Below are positions 7,400-13,159 of a stretch of 13,159 nucleotides of DNA, one piece after another. The position numbers were made by a program, and so were the translations under genes. This stretch comes from Limisphaerales bacterium. Lineage in GTDB: Bacteria; Verrucomicrobiota; Verrucomicrobiia; Limisphaerales; UBA11358. Below the pieces are notes generated by a model. The model was not told where the DNA came from. It was given only the letters and a program-made list of their open reading frames with translations, and did not search any database. The stretch covers positions 1 through 13,159 of the forward strand of contig PKZR01000200.1 of assembly GCA_003133815.1 (NCBI GenBank), in the 5' to 3' direction. Each line of letters begins with the position of its first letter. The first letter of the stretch is position 1.

Positions 7400-8307
7400 A
7401 CCTTTTCAATTTCCTTTTTGCCGAGCAAGCCGGACGGTTTGACGAGCAAAATTATAATTAAAATTCCAAACGCAATCGCGTCGCGGTAGGTCGAGGAGAT
7501 ATAACCGGCTACGAGCGTTTCGGTGACGCCGATGATGACGCCGCCGAGCGCCGCGCCGGGAAGGTTGCCGATGCCTCCGAGCACCGCCGCTACAAACGCC
7601 TTCAGCCCCGGCAAAACTCCCATCAGCGGATCAATAGACGGATAATTGACGGCGAACAATATTCCAGCCGCCGCCGCCAGCGCCGAACCGAGGCCGAACG
7701 TGAACGAGATGACGATGTCGGTATTGATGCCCATCAGCGCGGCGGCCTCGGGATTGAACGACAGCGCGCGCATCGCCATTCCGATTTTGGTTTTGAGCAC
7801 GATGAAGCGGAGCGCGAGCAGCAGAATCAAAGTGACGGCGAACACGATGATTTGATTGCTGTTAAGGCTCAAGCCGCTGAGTTGAGTGATGTGATACTCC
7901 GGAAATATCGTTGGAAAACTTTTGGGCGCTGCACCAAACACATGGTCGTTCTGGCAGGTGTATTCGATCAAAAGCGAAACGCCAATCGCTGTGATGAGCA
8001 CGGTCAATTTCGGACTACGACGCAACGGACGATAGGCGAGTTTTTCAATCAAGATGCCGACGACCGCGCAAATCGCCATCGAGATTCCCATGACGGCAAG
8101 TCCGCCGCCGATGGATGGCATCGGCAAAAACATCGCGACTTTCGGCGCAAGATAAAATCCGGCGAATGCGCCGAGCATGAAGATGTCGCCATGTGCAAAA
8201 TTAATGAACCGCAGAATCCCATAAACCATCGTGTAGCCGAGCGCGATGAGCGCGAGAATGGAGCCGAGCGCGAGACCGTTGATCAACTGCTGTAGAAATT
8301 CAGTCAT
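7396..8307 (-). CDS. livH: Branched-chain amino acid-type ABC transporter, permease LivH
   Basis: Partner channel subunit of LivM in the inner membrane; 303 residues, typical for LivH. The N-terminus LINGLALGSILALIALGYTM and the motif INFAHGDIFMLGAFAG are characteristic, as are RPLRRSPKLTVLITAIGVSL and the C-terminal AAVLGGIGNLPGAALGGVI, with PSGLLGKK near the end. Start at 8307, 3 nt after the livK stop; AAGG sits only 1 nt before the ATG, too close for a good ribosome site, so coupling to livK is probable. The last 4 nt overlap livM. No truncation or unusual residue was seen. Confidence 0.95.
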   Translation of the reverse strand: MTEFLQQLINGLALGSILALIALGYTMVYGILRFINFAHGDIFMLGAFAGFYLAPKVAMFLPMPSIGGGLAVMGISMAICAVVGILIEKLAYRPLRRSPKLTVLITAIGVSLLIEYTCQNDHVFGAAPKSFPTIFPEYHITQLSGLSLNSNQIIVFAVTLILLLALRFIVLKTKIGMAMRALSFNPEAAALMGINTDIVISFTFGLGSALAAAAGILFAVNYPSIDPLMGVLPGLKAFVAAVLGGIGNLPGAALGGVIIGVTETLVAGYISSTYRDAIAFGILIIILLVKPSGLLGKKEIEKV

Positions 8308-8310
8308 GCC

Positions 8311-9468
8311 TTACGGCTGCACTGTTTGGACATATTGGAACTGTCCGTTATTGATCGTCAAAATCACGGCGGCCTTGGAGGCGTTGCGGTTTGCGTCAAT
8401 TGTGATTTTGCCGGTGACGCCGGCAAAATTCTTCGTAGCCGCCAGTGCGTCGCGGACTTTTGCTCCGTCGGTGGTTCCCGCCGTTTTCATCGCGGCGGCC
8501 AGAATCATCGCCGAATCGTAGCCGAGCGCAGCCATCGCGTCGGGCGTCGAATTGTATTTGGCTTTGAATTCCTTGACGAAGTTTTGCACGGCGGGCGAGG
8601 TGTCCTGTGGTGAATAATGCGTGGAAAAATAATCGCCTTCCAGCGCCGCGCCGCCGATGGGCACGAGCGCGGAAGATTCCCAGCCATCACCACCAAACAG
8701 TGGCACGGTGATGCCGAGCTGTTTTGCCTGCAACGCGATCAGCCCGACCTCGGTGTAATATCCGGGAACAAAAATGCCGTCGGGATTCGCCGCTTTGATG
8801 GCGGTCAGTTCCGCGCTGAAATCCTTGTCGCCGCTGCTGTAATTTTGTTCAGCCGCAATTTTTCCGCCGTCGGCTACAAAACCTTCCTTGAAAAATTTCG
8901 CCAGACCTAGGCTGTAATCGCTCTTCGCATCCGTCAAAACCGCGACGTTTTGCAGCTTGAGCGTCTTGCGCGAAAAATTCGCCATGACCGTCCCCTGAAA
9001 CGGATCAATGAAACAGACGCGAAAAATGTAATCGCCGGCTTCTGTGACTTTCGGGTTCGTGGACGCGGGCGAAATCATCGGGATTTTATTTTCCTGACAA
9101 ATTGGCGCGGCTTCGAGCGAGCGCGACGAAGCGACTTCGCCCAAAATTGCCACCACGCCGTCGCTGGAAATCAATTTGCGCACGACCGTCGCTGGCTGGC
9201 CGGCCTGCGACTGATCATCTTCCATGTGCAGCTCCAGTTTTTTGCCAAGCACGCCGTCGGCGGCGTTTAAATCGTCAATCGCCAGTTGCGTGCCCTGGTG
9301 CGACGACTGGCCGAACGTGGCCTCGCTGCCGGTCATGGACGCGAACTCGCCGACCTTGATGACGTCGCTGGTCGCGAAGGATTCGCCCGGCGGTTTGTTG
9401 CAGCCGCTGAGAAAAAGTGAAACCGCCAGGACGGCAGCTGAAAGAATTTGCCCGCGCCAGATTTTCAT
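8311..9468 (-). CDS. livK: Branched-chain amino acid-type ABC transporter, substrate-binding lipoprotein LivK
   Basis: Extracytoplasmic receptor that delivers substrate to LivH/LivM; 385 residues. Residues 1-22 are a lipoprotein signal peptide ending in the lipobox LSGC, with Cys23 the lipidated residue. The mature part is a Peripla_BP_6-type fold: VIKVGEFASMTG at the start, LGKKLELHMEDDQ (74-86), then NKIPMISPASTNP (127-139) and later PLFGGDGW. The order K-H-M-G-F with tight spacing supports one import operon. I chose the ATG at 9468-9466 because it starts the signal peptide and has TTGGAG 5 nt upstream. The frame stays open to 10149, but that stretch lies opposite the adaptor gene and encodes no recognisable protein. 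Ligand could be Leu/Ile/Val, another amino acid, an amide or urea; the sequence alone does not decide. Confidence 0.94.
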   Translation of the reverse strand: MKIWRGQILSAAVLAVSLFLSGCNKPPGESFATSDVIKVGEFASMTGSEATFGQSSHQGTQLAIDDLNAADGVLGKKLELHMEDDQSQAGQPATVVRKLISSDGVVAILGEVASSRSLEAAPICQENKIPMISPASTNPKVTEAGDYIFRVCFIDPFQGTVMANFSRKTLKLQNVAVLTDAKSDYSLGLAKFFKEGFVADGGKIAAEQNYSSGDKDFSAELTAIKAANPDGIFVPGYYTEVGLIALQAKQLGITVPLFGGDGWESSALVPIGGAALEGDYFSTHYSPQDTSPAVQNFVKEFKAKYNSTPDAMAALGYDSAMILAAAMKTAGTTDGAKVRDALAATKNFAGVTGKITIDANRNASKAAVILTINNGQFQYVQTVQP

Positions 9469-9473
9469 AAAAA

Positions 9474-9479
9474 CTCCAA
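9474..9479 (-). promoter_or_regulatory. Shine-Dalgarno of livK
   Basis: Read on the minus strand, TTGGAG ends 5 nt before the ATG at 9468. It supports the short form of LivK that begins with a lipoprotein signal peptide. It is one of the few good ribosome sites in the window. Confidence 0.7.
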
Positions 9480-9508
9480 GTTCGGTTTGTTGTCGAAAAA
9501 CCTCCGTC

Positions 9509-9536
9509 AGCCTAAACGGTTGTGGCGGAGTTTCAA
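9509..9536 (-). promoter_or_regulatory. Weak candidate promoter for the liv operon
   Basis: On the minus strand TTGAAA (9536-9531, 5 of 6) is followed by a 16-nt spacer and TAGGCT (9514-9509, 3 of 6). Transcription would begin near 9502, about 34 nt before livK. The -10 match is poor, so this is only the best of several weak options in the 154-bp region. Confidence 0.25.
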
Positions 9537-9572
9537 GCTTTTGCAGGGCTGCGGGCAGTTCAAACAGATAAT

Positions 9573-9588
9573 TCAAACAAGTGTTTGA
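9573..9588. promoter_or_regulatory. 16-bp palindrome, likely repressor operator over the pump promoter
   Basis: TCAAACA (9573-9579), a 2-nt spacer and its exact reverse complement TGTTTGA (9582-9588) form a perfect inverted repeat. Its right half covers four bases of the -35 hexamer at 9585-9590. A further TTCAAACA lies at 9559-9566, 13 nt before the copy at 9572-9579. A dyad of this size overlapping a -35 box is the usual layout for a dimeric repressor such as a TetR-family protein, a common controller of RND pumps. No regulator gene is in the window, so the family assignment is inference. Confidence 0.6.
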
Positions 9589-9613
9589 CAAACAGCCCGA
9601 GTGAAAATAAATT
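9585..9613 (+). promoter_or_regulatory. Strong sigma-70-like promoter of the RND efflux operon
   Basis: TTGACA (9585-9590, a perfect -35) is separated by exactly 17 nt from TAAATT (9608-9613, 4 of 6 to the -10 consensus). Transcription would begin about 9619-9621, only 2-4 nt before the ATG at 9623. The mRNA would then be effectively leaderless for that start codon, or would use the GTG at 9656. Confidence 0.65.
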
Positions 9614-9622
9614 CTCCGTCCA

Positions 9623-10747
9623 ATGAAATGGAAGATATTTACAGGAGTCGGAGTCGTGCTGGTGGTTTTTGTTGTGATTGCCACCGTCAAGGCGCTGCAA
9701 ATCGGCAAGATGATCGGGTTCGCCAAAACATTTGCGCCGCCGCCGGAGACAATTTCGTCCGCCGTGGCGCAGCAGGAAAGCTGGCAGGATTCACTAACTG
9801 CGGTCGGTTCGATTGACCCGCAAAACGGCGTGACGCTCGCGCCGGAAGTCGCGGGTATGGTGACGCAGATTGCCGTCGCGGACGGCACGGTGGTGGCGAA
9901 GGGCGATTTACTGATGCAACTGGACACCTCCACCGAGGAGGCGCAATTGCGCGCGGCGGAGGCGCAAACGGAATTGTCGCGGCTCAATTTCGAGCGGGCG
10001 AAGAGTTTGCGCGCGGACAATACCGTTTCCCAATCTGAACTGGACCAGGCGGATGCGACGTTCAAACAGGATGCGGCCAACGCCGATGTCATCCGCGCAA
10101 CCATCGAAAAGAAAACCATCCGCGCACCGTTCGCCGGGCGGCTGGGCATCTGGCAGGTGAACGTAGGTGCGTCGGTGGACGCACGCCGTTCGTTAATTTC
10201 TCTGCAATCGCTGACGCCGGTATATGCGGATTTTTCGCTGCCGCAACAGGATTTATCACAGGTCGAAACCGGGTTGGTGGTTCAGGTCACCTGCGATGCG
10301 TATCCCGGCAAAAAATTCACCGGCACATTGACAGCAATCAATCCCGACCTGGACGCTACAACGCGAAGCGTGCCGTTGCGCGCGACGTTTGAAAATGCGG
10401 ATCAATTGCTGCGGCCCGGAATGTTCGTGCGCGCCGAGGTTGTTTTGCCGCAGACGCAACCGGTGCTGGCGGTGCCGGCGACGGCAATCTTGAGCGCGCC
10501 GTTTGGCGACTCGGTTTATGTCATCAATCCGCAAGTGGCCAACGGCGTGACGAACCTGGTCGTGCAGCAGAAATTTGTCCGCACTGGCCGCATGCACGGC
10601 GATTTTGTGAGCGTGGAAAACGGATTGCAGCCCGGCGACCGCGTGGTGACGGCGGGTCTTTTCAAATTGCACAACGGCGCGAGCGTCCAGGAAAACAACA
10701 CCGACACGCCGCAACCTTCGAACTCCCCGAATCCGCCGAACAGCTAA
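9623..10747 (+). CDS. RND efflux periplasmic adaptor (membrane fusion protein, HlyD/AcrA family)
   Basis: Bridges the inner-membrane pump encoded next to it and an outer-membrane channel; 374 residues. Residues 1-5 are basic (MKWK), followed by one membrane anchor (about 6-21); there is no lipobox Cys, so it is anchored by the helix. Next come the first half of the lipoyl domain (about 70-102, with TLAPEVAGMV and KGDLLMQLD), a short coiled-coil hairpin (about 103-162), the second lipoyl half (163-195, KTIRAPFAGRLG), and beta-barrel and membrane-proximal domains containing DLDATTRSVPLRATF and LLRPGMFV. The tail is a Pro/Asn/Ser-rich stretch. The ATG at 9623 has no Shine-Dalgarno; an in-frame GTG at 9656 has AGGAG 8 nt upstream but would drop the basic residues before the anchor. 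The pump gene follows after 10 nt. Substrates are unknown. Confidence 0.92.
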   Translation: MKWKIFTGVGVVLVVFVVIATVKALQIGKMIGFAKTFAPPPETISSAVAQQESWQDSLTAVGSIDPQNGVTLAPEVAGMVTQIAVADGTVVAKGDLLMQLDTSTEEAQLRAAEAQTELSRLNFERAKSLRADNTVSQSELDQADATFKQDAANADVIRATIEKKTIRAPFAGRLGIWQVNVGASVDARRSLISLQSLTPVYADFSLPQQDLSQVETGLVVQVTCDAYPGKKFTGTLTAINPDLDATTRSVPLRATFENADQLLRPGMFVRAEVVLPQTQPVLAVPATAILSAPFGDSVYVINPQVANGVTNLVVQQKFVRTGRMHGDFVSVENGLQPGDRVVTAGLFKLHNGASVQENNTDTPQPSNSPNPPNS

Positions 10748-10757
10748 ACCCGCGCGC

Positions 10758-13159
10758 ATGAAATCTTTTACGGATCTTTTCATCCGCCGGCCGGTGCTGG
10801 CGACGGTCGTGAGCCTGATCATTTTGATCGCCGGCTTGCAGGCCATCCGCTCGCTCAACGTCCGGCAATATCCGCGCAGCGAAAATGCGACAATCACCGT
10901 GACGACGGTTTACGTCGGTGCGAGCGCGAACCTGGTGCGCGGTTTCGTCACGCAGCCGCTTGAACGCACGATTGCGGCGGCGGACGGCATTGATTACATG
11001 GAATCCGCCAGCAAGCTCGGGCTTTCCACAATCACCGTCCACTTGCGGTTAAATTACGATTCCAAAAAGGCGCTCGCCGAAATCAGCTCCAAGGTGGATC
11101 AAGTCCGCAACGATTTGCCGCCCGAGGCGGAAATTCCCACGCTGACCATCGCCACGGCGGATTCGCAATTCGCCTCGTGCTACCTGAGTTTCACTTCGGA
11201 CATTTTGGAGGCGAACCAAATCACGGATTATCTCACGCGCGTCGTGCAGCCGCGCCTGACCGCGCTCGAAGGCGTGCAGACGGCGGACATCCTCGGCGGA
11301 CGCACGTTCGCGATGCGCATCTGGCTCAAACCTGACCGGCTCGCGGCGTTCAACATCAGTCCGAATGAAGTCCGCACGGCGCTGGCGGCGAACAATTTTC
11401 TTTCCGCCGTCGGCCAGACGAAAGGTTCGCTGGTCTCGGTGAATTTGACGGCGAACACGGATTTGCGTTCCGTGGATGAATTCAAAAATCTCGTCGTGCG
11501 CCGCAACGGCGACCAGCTCGTGCGCTTGAGCGACATCGCCGACGTGGTGCTCGGCGCGGAGGATTACAATTCCGAGGTGCGCTTCAGCGGCGAACGCGCC
11601 GTGTTCATGGGCATCTGGGCGCTGCCGAACGCGAACTCGCTCGATGTCATCAAACGCGTCCGCGCCGAAATGGACGCCATCCAAAAAGATTTGCCGACCG
11701 GCCTTCAGGCGCGCGTGGCTTATGACGCGACCAAATATATTTCAGACGCGCTGCACGAGGTCGTAAAAACGCTCATCATCACGCTTGCCATTGTGTCCGT
11801 GGTGATTTTCCTTTTCCTCGGCTCGTTCCGCTCGGTGCTGATTCCGCTCGTCGCGATTCCGCTATCGCTCATCGGTGCCGTTTTCCTGATGCAAATTTTC
11901 GGCTTCACGCTGAACCTGCTGACGCTGCTGGCAATTGTCCTGGCCGTCGGCTTGGTCGTGGACGACGCCATCGTCATCGTCGAAAACGTCGAGCGCCACA
12001 TCCGCGAAGGATTGACGCCGGTGAACGCCGCGTTGCAAGGCGCGCGCGAACTGGTTGGCCCGGTCATCGCCATGACCATCACGCTCGCGGCGGTCTATGC
12101 GCCGATTGCCTTTCAAGGCGGGCTCACCGGCTCGCTCTTCCGCGAATTTGCGCTGACGCTCGCGGGCGCCGTTTTCATTTCGGGCATCGTCGCACTGACC
12201 TTGTCACCGGTGATGGCGTCGCGGTTGTTGAGGCATGACCGCGAAGACCGGGGATTTGTCGGACATATCAACCGCCAGTTTGACCGGCTGAAAAATTTTT
12301 ACGGGCGCGTTCTGGACTGGACGCTTGCGCGGCGTCCACTGGTTTACACGATTTGGATCGGGCTGTCGCTGCTGACGCTGCCGATGTTCAAGATGGCATG
12401 GCAGGCGAAGGAAACCGCGCCGACGGAAGACCAGGGAGTCATTTTCGGCGTTGTCGAAACGCCGCCGGACGCGACCATCGAGCAGACTTCATTTTATGCG
12501 GACGTGGCCGGACGCGCCTTCGCCAATGTGCCGGAAAAGGAGCAGGTTTTCCAATTGACCCAGCCGGACTTCGGTTTCGGCGGCATGGTGCTCAAGCCGT
12601 GGGGCGAACGGAAGCGGACGGTTTTTCAGATCGTGCCCGAAACACAGATGATGGTGAACCGGCTTCCCGGCATCCGCATGTTCATGGTCACGCCGCCGCC
12701 GCTGCCGACGGGTGGTGAAAATTTTCCGATGAACCTGATTTTGTCCTCGACCGCCGAGCCGGACCAGATTTTGAAATACGCGCAGCAGTTGCAGCAGGAA
12801 TGCGCGACGAACGGCATGTTCGCCTTTCCGCCGATGATTGACACGAAGGTGGACCAGCCGGAAGTGGAACTGGTGATTGACCGCGACAAGGTCGCCTCGC
12901 TTGGCCTCGACCTGCAATCGGTCGGCTCCGATTTGGGCGCGCTCGTCGGCGGCAATTACGTGAACCGCTTCGACCTCGCAGGCCGCAGCTACAAGGTCAT
13001 CCCGCAGCTCGAACGCGGCGCACGATTGAACGCTGCGCAATTGGAAAATACCTACGTCCGCGGGCCGAGCAGCCAGTTGATTCCCGTCAGCACCTTCGCG
13101 CATCTCGAAAAACACACGACGCCGCGCGCGCTGAACCGGTTCCAGCAGTTGAACTCCGT
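10758..13159 (+). CDS. RND efflux pump inner-membrane subunit, HAE-1 (AcrB/MexB-like) family, first 800 residues (cut by window edge)
   Basis: Proton-driven exporter of hydrophobic compounds that works as a trimer with the adaptor encoded upstream. The frame begins MKSFTDLFIRRPVLATVV and is still open at the right edge; full-length relatives have about 1030-1050 residues, so roughly 230 are missing. The first membrane helix is followed by the first periplasmic porter region (QYPRSENATITVTTVYVGAS, then LTALEGVQTADILGG). Helices 2-6 follow from about residue 335, including GLVVDDAIVIVENVERH. Asp402 and Asp403 there correspond to the proton-relay pair of AcrB (Asp407/408). Helix 7 is near 525, followed by the second porter region, up to TPRALNRFQQLNS. 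The relay Lys in helix 10 lies outside. No Shine-Dalgarno is visible before the ATG, so coupling to the adaptor gene is likely. An outer-membrane factor may follow off-window. Confidence 0.94.
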   Translation, partial: MKSFTDLFIRRPVLATVVSLIILIAGLQAIRSLNVRQYPRSENATITVTTVYVGASANLVRGFVTQPLERTIAAADGIDYMESASKLGLSTITVHLRLNYDSKKALAEISSKVDQVRNDLPPEAEIPTLTIATADSQFASCYLSFTSDILEANQITDYLTRVVQPRLTALEGVQTADILGGRTFAMRIWLKPDRLAAFNISPNEVRTALAANNFLSAVGQTKGSLVSVNLTANTDLRSVDEFKNLVVRRNGDQLVRLSDIADVVLGAEDYNSEVRFSGERAVFMGIWALPNANSLDVIKRVRAEMDAIQKDLPTGLQARVAYDATKYISDALHEVVKTLIITLAIVSVVIFLFLGSFRSVLIPLVAIPLSLIGAVFLMQIFGFTLNLLTLLAIVLAVGLVVDDAIVIVENVERHIREGLTPVNAALQGARELVGPVIAMTITLAAVYAPIAFQGGLTGSLFREFALTLAGAVFISGIVALTLSPVMASRLLRHDREDRGFVGHINRQFDRLKNFYGRVLDWTLARRPLVYTIWIGLSLLTLPMFKMAWQAKETAPTEDQGVIFGVVETPPDATIEQTSFYADVAGRAFANVPEKEQVFQLTQPDFGFGGMVLKPWGERKRTVFQIVPETQMMVNRLPGIRMFMVTPPPLPTGGENFPMNLILSSTAEPDQILKYAQQLQQECATNGMFAFPPMIDTKVDQPEVELVIDRDKVASLGLDLQSVGSDLGALVGGNYVNRFDLAGRSYKVIPQLERGARLNAAQLENTYVRGPSSQLIPVSTFAHLEKHTTPRALNRFQQLNS

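Larger units (their letters stand above)
9469..9622. other. Divergent intergenic region, liv operon / RND operon
   Basis: 154 bp between the start codons of livK and the adaptor. It contains the palindrome, the pump promoter, a weak liv promoter and the livK ribosome site, all listed separately. A regulator binding the palindrome at 9573-9588 could in principle influence both operons, since it lies roughly 70 nt upstream of the putative liv start. Confidence 0.7.

Noticed and set aside
9469..10149. Minus-strand extension of LivK to a 612-residue protein.
   Set aside because: The extension lies opposite the adaptor gene and its promoter and resembles no protein; the real start is the lipoprotein signal peptide at 9468.
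11049..11684. 211-residue minus-strand reading frame inside the pump gene.
   Set aside because: Antisense to conserved RND porter sequence; low-complexity Arg/Asp/His content; no supporting ribosome site.
12489..13115. 208-residue minus-strand reading frame inside the pump gene.
   Set aside because: Same reasons: the opposite strand encodes conserved RND sequence continuously.

Overview
The window looks like a chromosomal segment from a member of the Verrucomicrobiota, probably a Pedosphaera- or Limisphaera-like lineage. The main clue is the large secreted protein at 343-4947. It is rich in Thr-Asn pairs and ends in a short module of the type found at the C-termini of many secreted verrucomicrobial proteins (StNLsstNW, then DPnAtNkqRFYR and a terminal GP). 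This assignment rests on family knowledge and composition, because the window holds no rRNA or other strong phylogenetic marker apart from the first 53 codons of rplM.

Layout from left to right: (1) 1-160, minus strand, the 5' end of rplM (ribosomal protein L13), cut by the window edge. (2) 161-342, a divergent intergenic region with a candidate promoter for each direction and a Shine-Dalgarno for the next gene. (3) 343-4947, plus strand, a 1534-residue exported multidomain protein: signal peptide, seven propeller-like repeats, one putative Ig (He_PIG-type) domain, a region with an EF-hand-like loop, six carboxypeptidase-regulatory-like modules, three more He_PIG-type domains and the C-terminal module. 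(4) 4948-9468, minus strand, a complete five-gene branched-chain-amino-acid-type ABC importer in the order livK-livH-livM-livG-livF, with gaps of 3 nt or less or a 4-nt overlap. (5) 9469-9622, a 154-bp divergent intergenic region with a strong sigma-70-like promoter overlapped by a 16-bp palindrome. (6) 9623 to the window end, plus strand, an RND efflux operon: a periplasmic adaptor (membrane fusion protein) followed by an HAE-1-type inner-membrane pump, cut at residue 800.

The liv genes form one import system: LivK captures the substrate outside the inner membrane, LivH and LivM form the channel, and LivG and LivF supply ATP hydrolysis. The adaptor and pump form the inner part of a tripartite proton-driven exporter; no outer-membrane factor or regulator lies in the window. 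The pump operon is probably repressed through the palindrome, an inference from its position over the -35 box. The secreted protein has no recognisable catalytic domain and looks structural, adhesive or ligand-binding.

I see no tRNA, rRNA, CRISPR array, insertion sequence, phage gene or broken gene. Most of the window is ordinary. The parts worth a second look are the architecture of the secreted protein, the palindrome/promoter with its start-codon ambiguity at 9573-9656, and the abutting convergent stop codons at 4945-4950. I did not find convincing evidence of a wholly new biological system.
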